5,897 bases of DNA from the NCBI GenBank assembly GCA_013415575.1, contig JAAEES010000074.1, forward strand, positions 1 through 5,897. The letters are read 5' to 3'. Of this stretch, positions 5,230 to 5,897 are shown piece after piece. The notes under the pieces are model-generated. The model did no database searches, was not told the origin of the DNA, and was given only the letters and a program-made list of their open reading frames with translations. Made by a program: the position numbers and the translations under genes. The stretch's first letter is position 1. Each line of letters begins with the position of its first letter. Source of the DNA: Methanomicrobiales archaeon. GTDB lineage: Archaea; Halobacteriota; Methanomicrobia; Methanomicrobiales; Methanospirillaceae.

Positions 5230-5243
5230 GTAAATATTTTTCC
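5230..5243 (-). promoter_or_regulatory. TATA box and purine-rich upstream element of the protease gene
   Basis: On the minus strand GGAAAAATATTTAC (5243-5230) is the strongest AT box in the window, with a GCCGG-A-rich context upstream resembling BRE-TATA. Initiation about 26 bases downstream would fall near 5208, giving a leader of about 30 bases that contains the AGGGGG site. It lies after the stop of the ABC ATPase gene, so the protease probably has its own transcript. Confidence 0.55.
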
Positions 5244-5267
5244 GGCGTGCATTATGAAGAATCAAGC

Positions 5268-5897
5268 CTATTTCTCGTCCACCCTCTTCCCGTCCCGGAG
5301 CTGGATGATCCGCTCGAAGTATTCCCGGTGCCAGTCTTCGTGCGAGACCATCACGATGGTCTGTCCCATCTCCTTGTTGATCTCTGCCAGGAGGTCGAGG
5401 ATTACCCGGGAGTTCTCGGTATCCAGGTTGGCACAGGGCTCATCGGCAAAGAGGATCGAGGGCCTGCCGGCAATGGCCCGGGCGATGGCCACCCGCTGCT
5501 GCTCGCCACCTGAGAGTTCACTCTGCAGGTGGGTGACCCGCTTTCCTAGCCCGATGATCTCCAGGGTCTCCATCACCTGGTCCCGGGACCGGTCAGCAGG
5601 CTCCTCCCGTGCCATGAAGGGGAGGATGACGTTCTCAAAGACGGTCAGTTCCGGCACGAGCGCATATTCCTGGAAGACGTACCCGAGCCGTGTCAACCGG
5701 AAGTCGGAACGCTGGTCTTCCGAGAGGGTCCTGGTATCGATACCGTCGATCCGGATCTCCCCACTGGTCGGGTAATCGAGGAGGCCGAGCAGGTGGAGGA
5801 GGGTGGATTTCCCGCTCCCGCTCGGTCCGGTAACGCCGACAAACTCGCCTTTCCTGATCTCGACCGACACCCCGTTCAGGGCATTGACCTTCACCTG
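5268..5897 (-). CDS. ABC transporter ATPase, LolD/MacB type (5' end outside window)
   Basis: The 209 visible residues (numbered from the right edge) form an almost complete nucleotide-binding domain. Features are Walker A GPSGSGKST (24-32), Q-loop Q76 in VFQEYALVPELTVFENV, signature LSGGEQQR (128-135), Walker B ILFADE (148-153) with E153 as catalytic base, D-loop NLD (157-159), and switch His H186 in VSHED. The order and the ALNGVSVEIRKGEF start resemble the LolD/MacB/FtsE class, which powers FtsX-like permeases in lipoprotein transport or efflux. A GTG at 5894 could be taken as the start, but family members have about 15-25 residues before this point and the frame is open at the edge (Gln precedes), so I call it partial. 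The canonical DEPTxNLD is DEPCANLD here, a conservative Thr-to-Cys change. Its permease partner is probably beyond the right edge, since none lies downstream. Confidence 0.92.
   Translation of the reverse strand, partial: QVKVNALNGVSVEIRKGEFVGVTGPSGSGKSTLLHLLGLLDYPTSGEIRIDGIDTRTLSEDQRSDFRLTRLGYVFQEYALVPELTVFENVILPFMAREEPADRSRDQVMETLEIIGLGKRVTHLQSELSGGEQQRVAIARAIAGRPSILFADEPCANLDTENSRVILDLLAEINKEMGQTIVMVSHEDWHREYFERIIQLRDGKRVDEK

Noticed and set aside
5083..5775. 230-codon plus-strand frame opposite the ABC ATPase and the protease start
   Set aside because: It crosses the protease promoter and mirrors an ATPase with all conserved motifs. The product is Ser/Arg/Met-rich with no domain.

Overview
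The window looks like part of a methanogenic archaeon's chromosome, most likely order Methanomicrobiales (a Methanoregula- or Methanosphaerula-like organism). This is inferred from protein style: a Met10+/Trm5-TYW2-type methyltransferase, a UPF0114 membrane protein, a GIN-domain lipoprotein and a secreted matrixin. Archaeal TATA-type boxes sit at leaderless or short-leader spacing ahead of several genes, and most of the DNA is G+C-rich. No 16S rRNA or single diagnostic gene is present, so the order-level call is an inference.

Layout, left to right. Positions 1-191 hold the 3' end of an unrecognised plus-strand gene. Positions 410-919 (+) encode a four-helix UPF0114/YqhA membrane protein. Positions 920-1042 are a convergent intergenic region with a TATA-like box, a T7 tract and a 7-bp inverted repeat. 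Positions 1043-1978 (-) encode a small MscS-type mechanosensitive channel. It is divergent, across a 96-bp promoter region, from an HdeD/DUF308 six-helix membrane protein at 2075-2665 (+). Positions 2750-3550 (+) encode a Met10+/Trm5-TYW2 family SAM-dependent enzyme. Three genes then run on the minus strand: a GIN-domain (DUF2807) lipoprotein at 3554-4288, a secreted matrixin-like zinc protease at 4401-5177, and the ATPase of a LolD/MacB-type ABC transporter from 5268 past the right edge.

Common theme: apart from the methyltransferase and the unknown fragment, every gene product is membrane-embedded, exported or membrane-associated. A channel for osmotic down-shock beside an HdeD-type protein and a UPF0114 protein suggests an envelope-stress neighbourhood. 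The lipoprotein, protease and ABC ATPase could form an exported-protein neighbourhood. However, each minus-strand gene has its own plausible promoter or a sizeable gap, so a single operon is not supported.

I saw no tRNA or rRNA gene, CRISPR array, insertion sequence, attachment site or obvious defence or novel system. The most interesting points are the methyltransferase with altered active-site motifs, the protease with Asp as the probable third zinc ligand in an AT-rich gene, the compact divergent mscS/hdeD promoter, and the inverted-repeat element at 927-1010.
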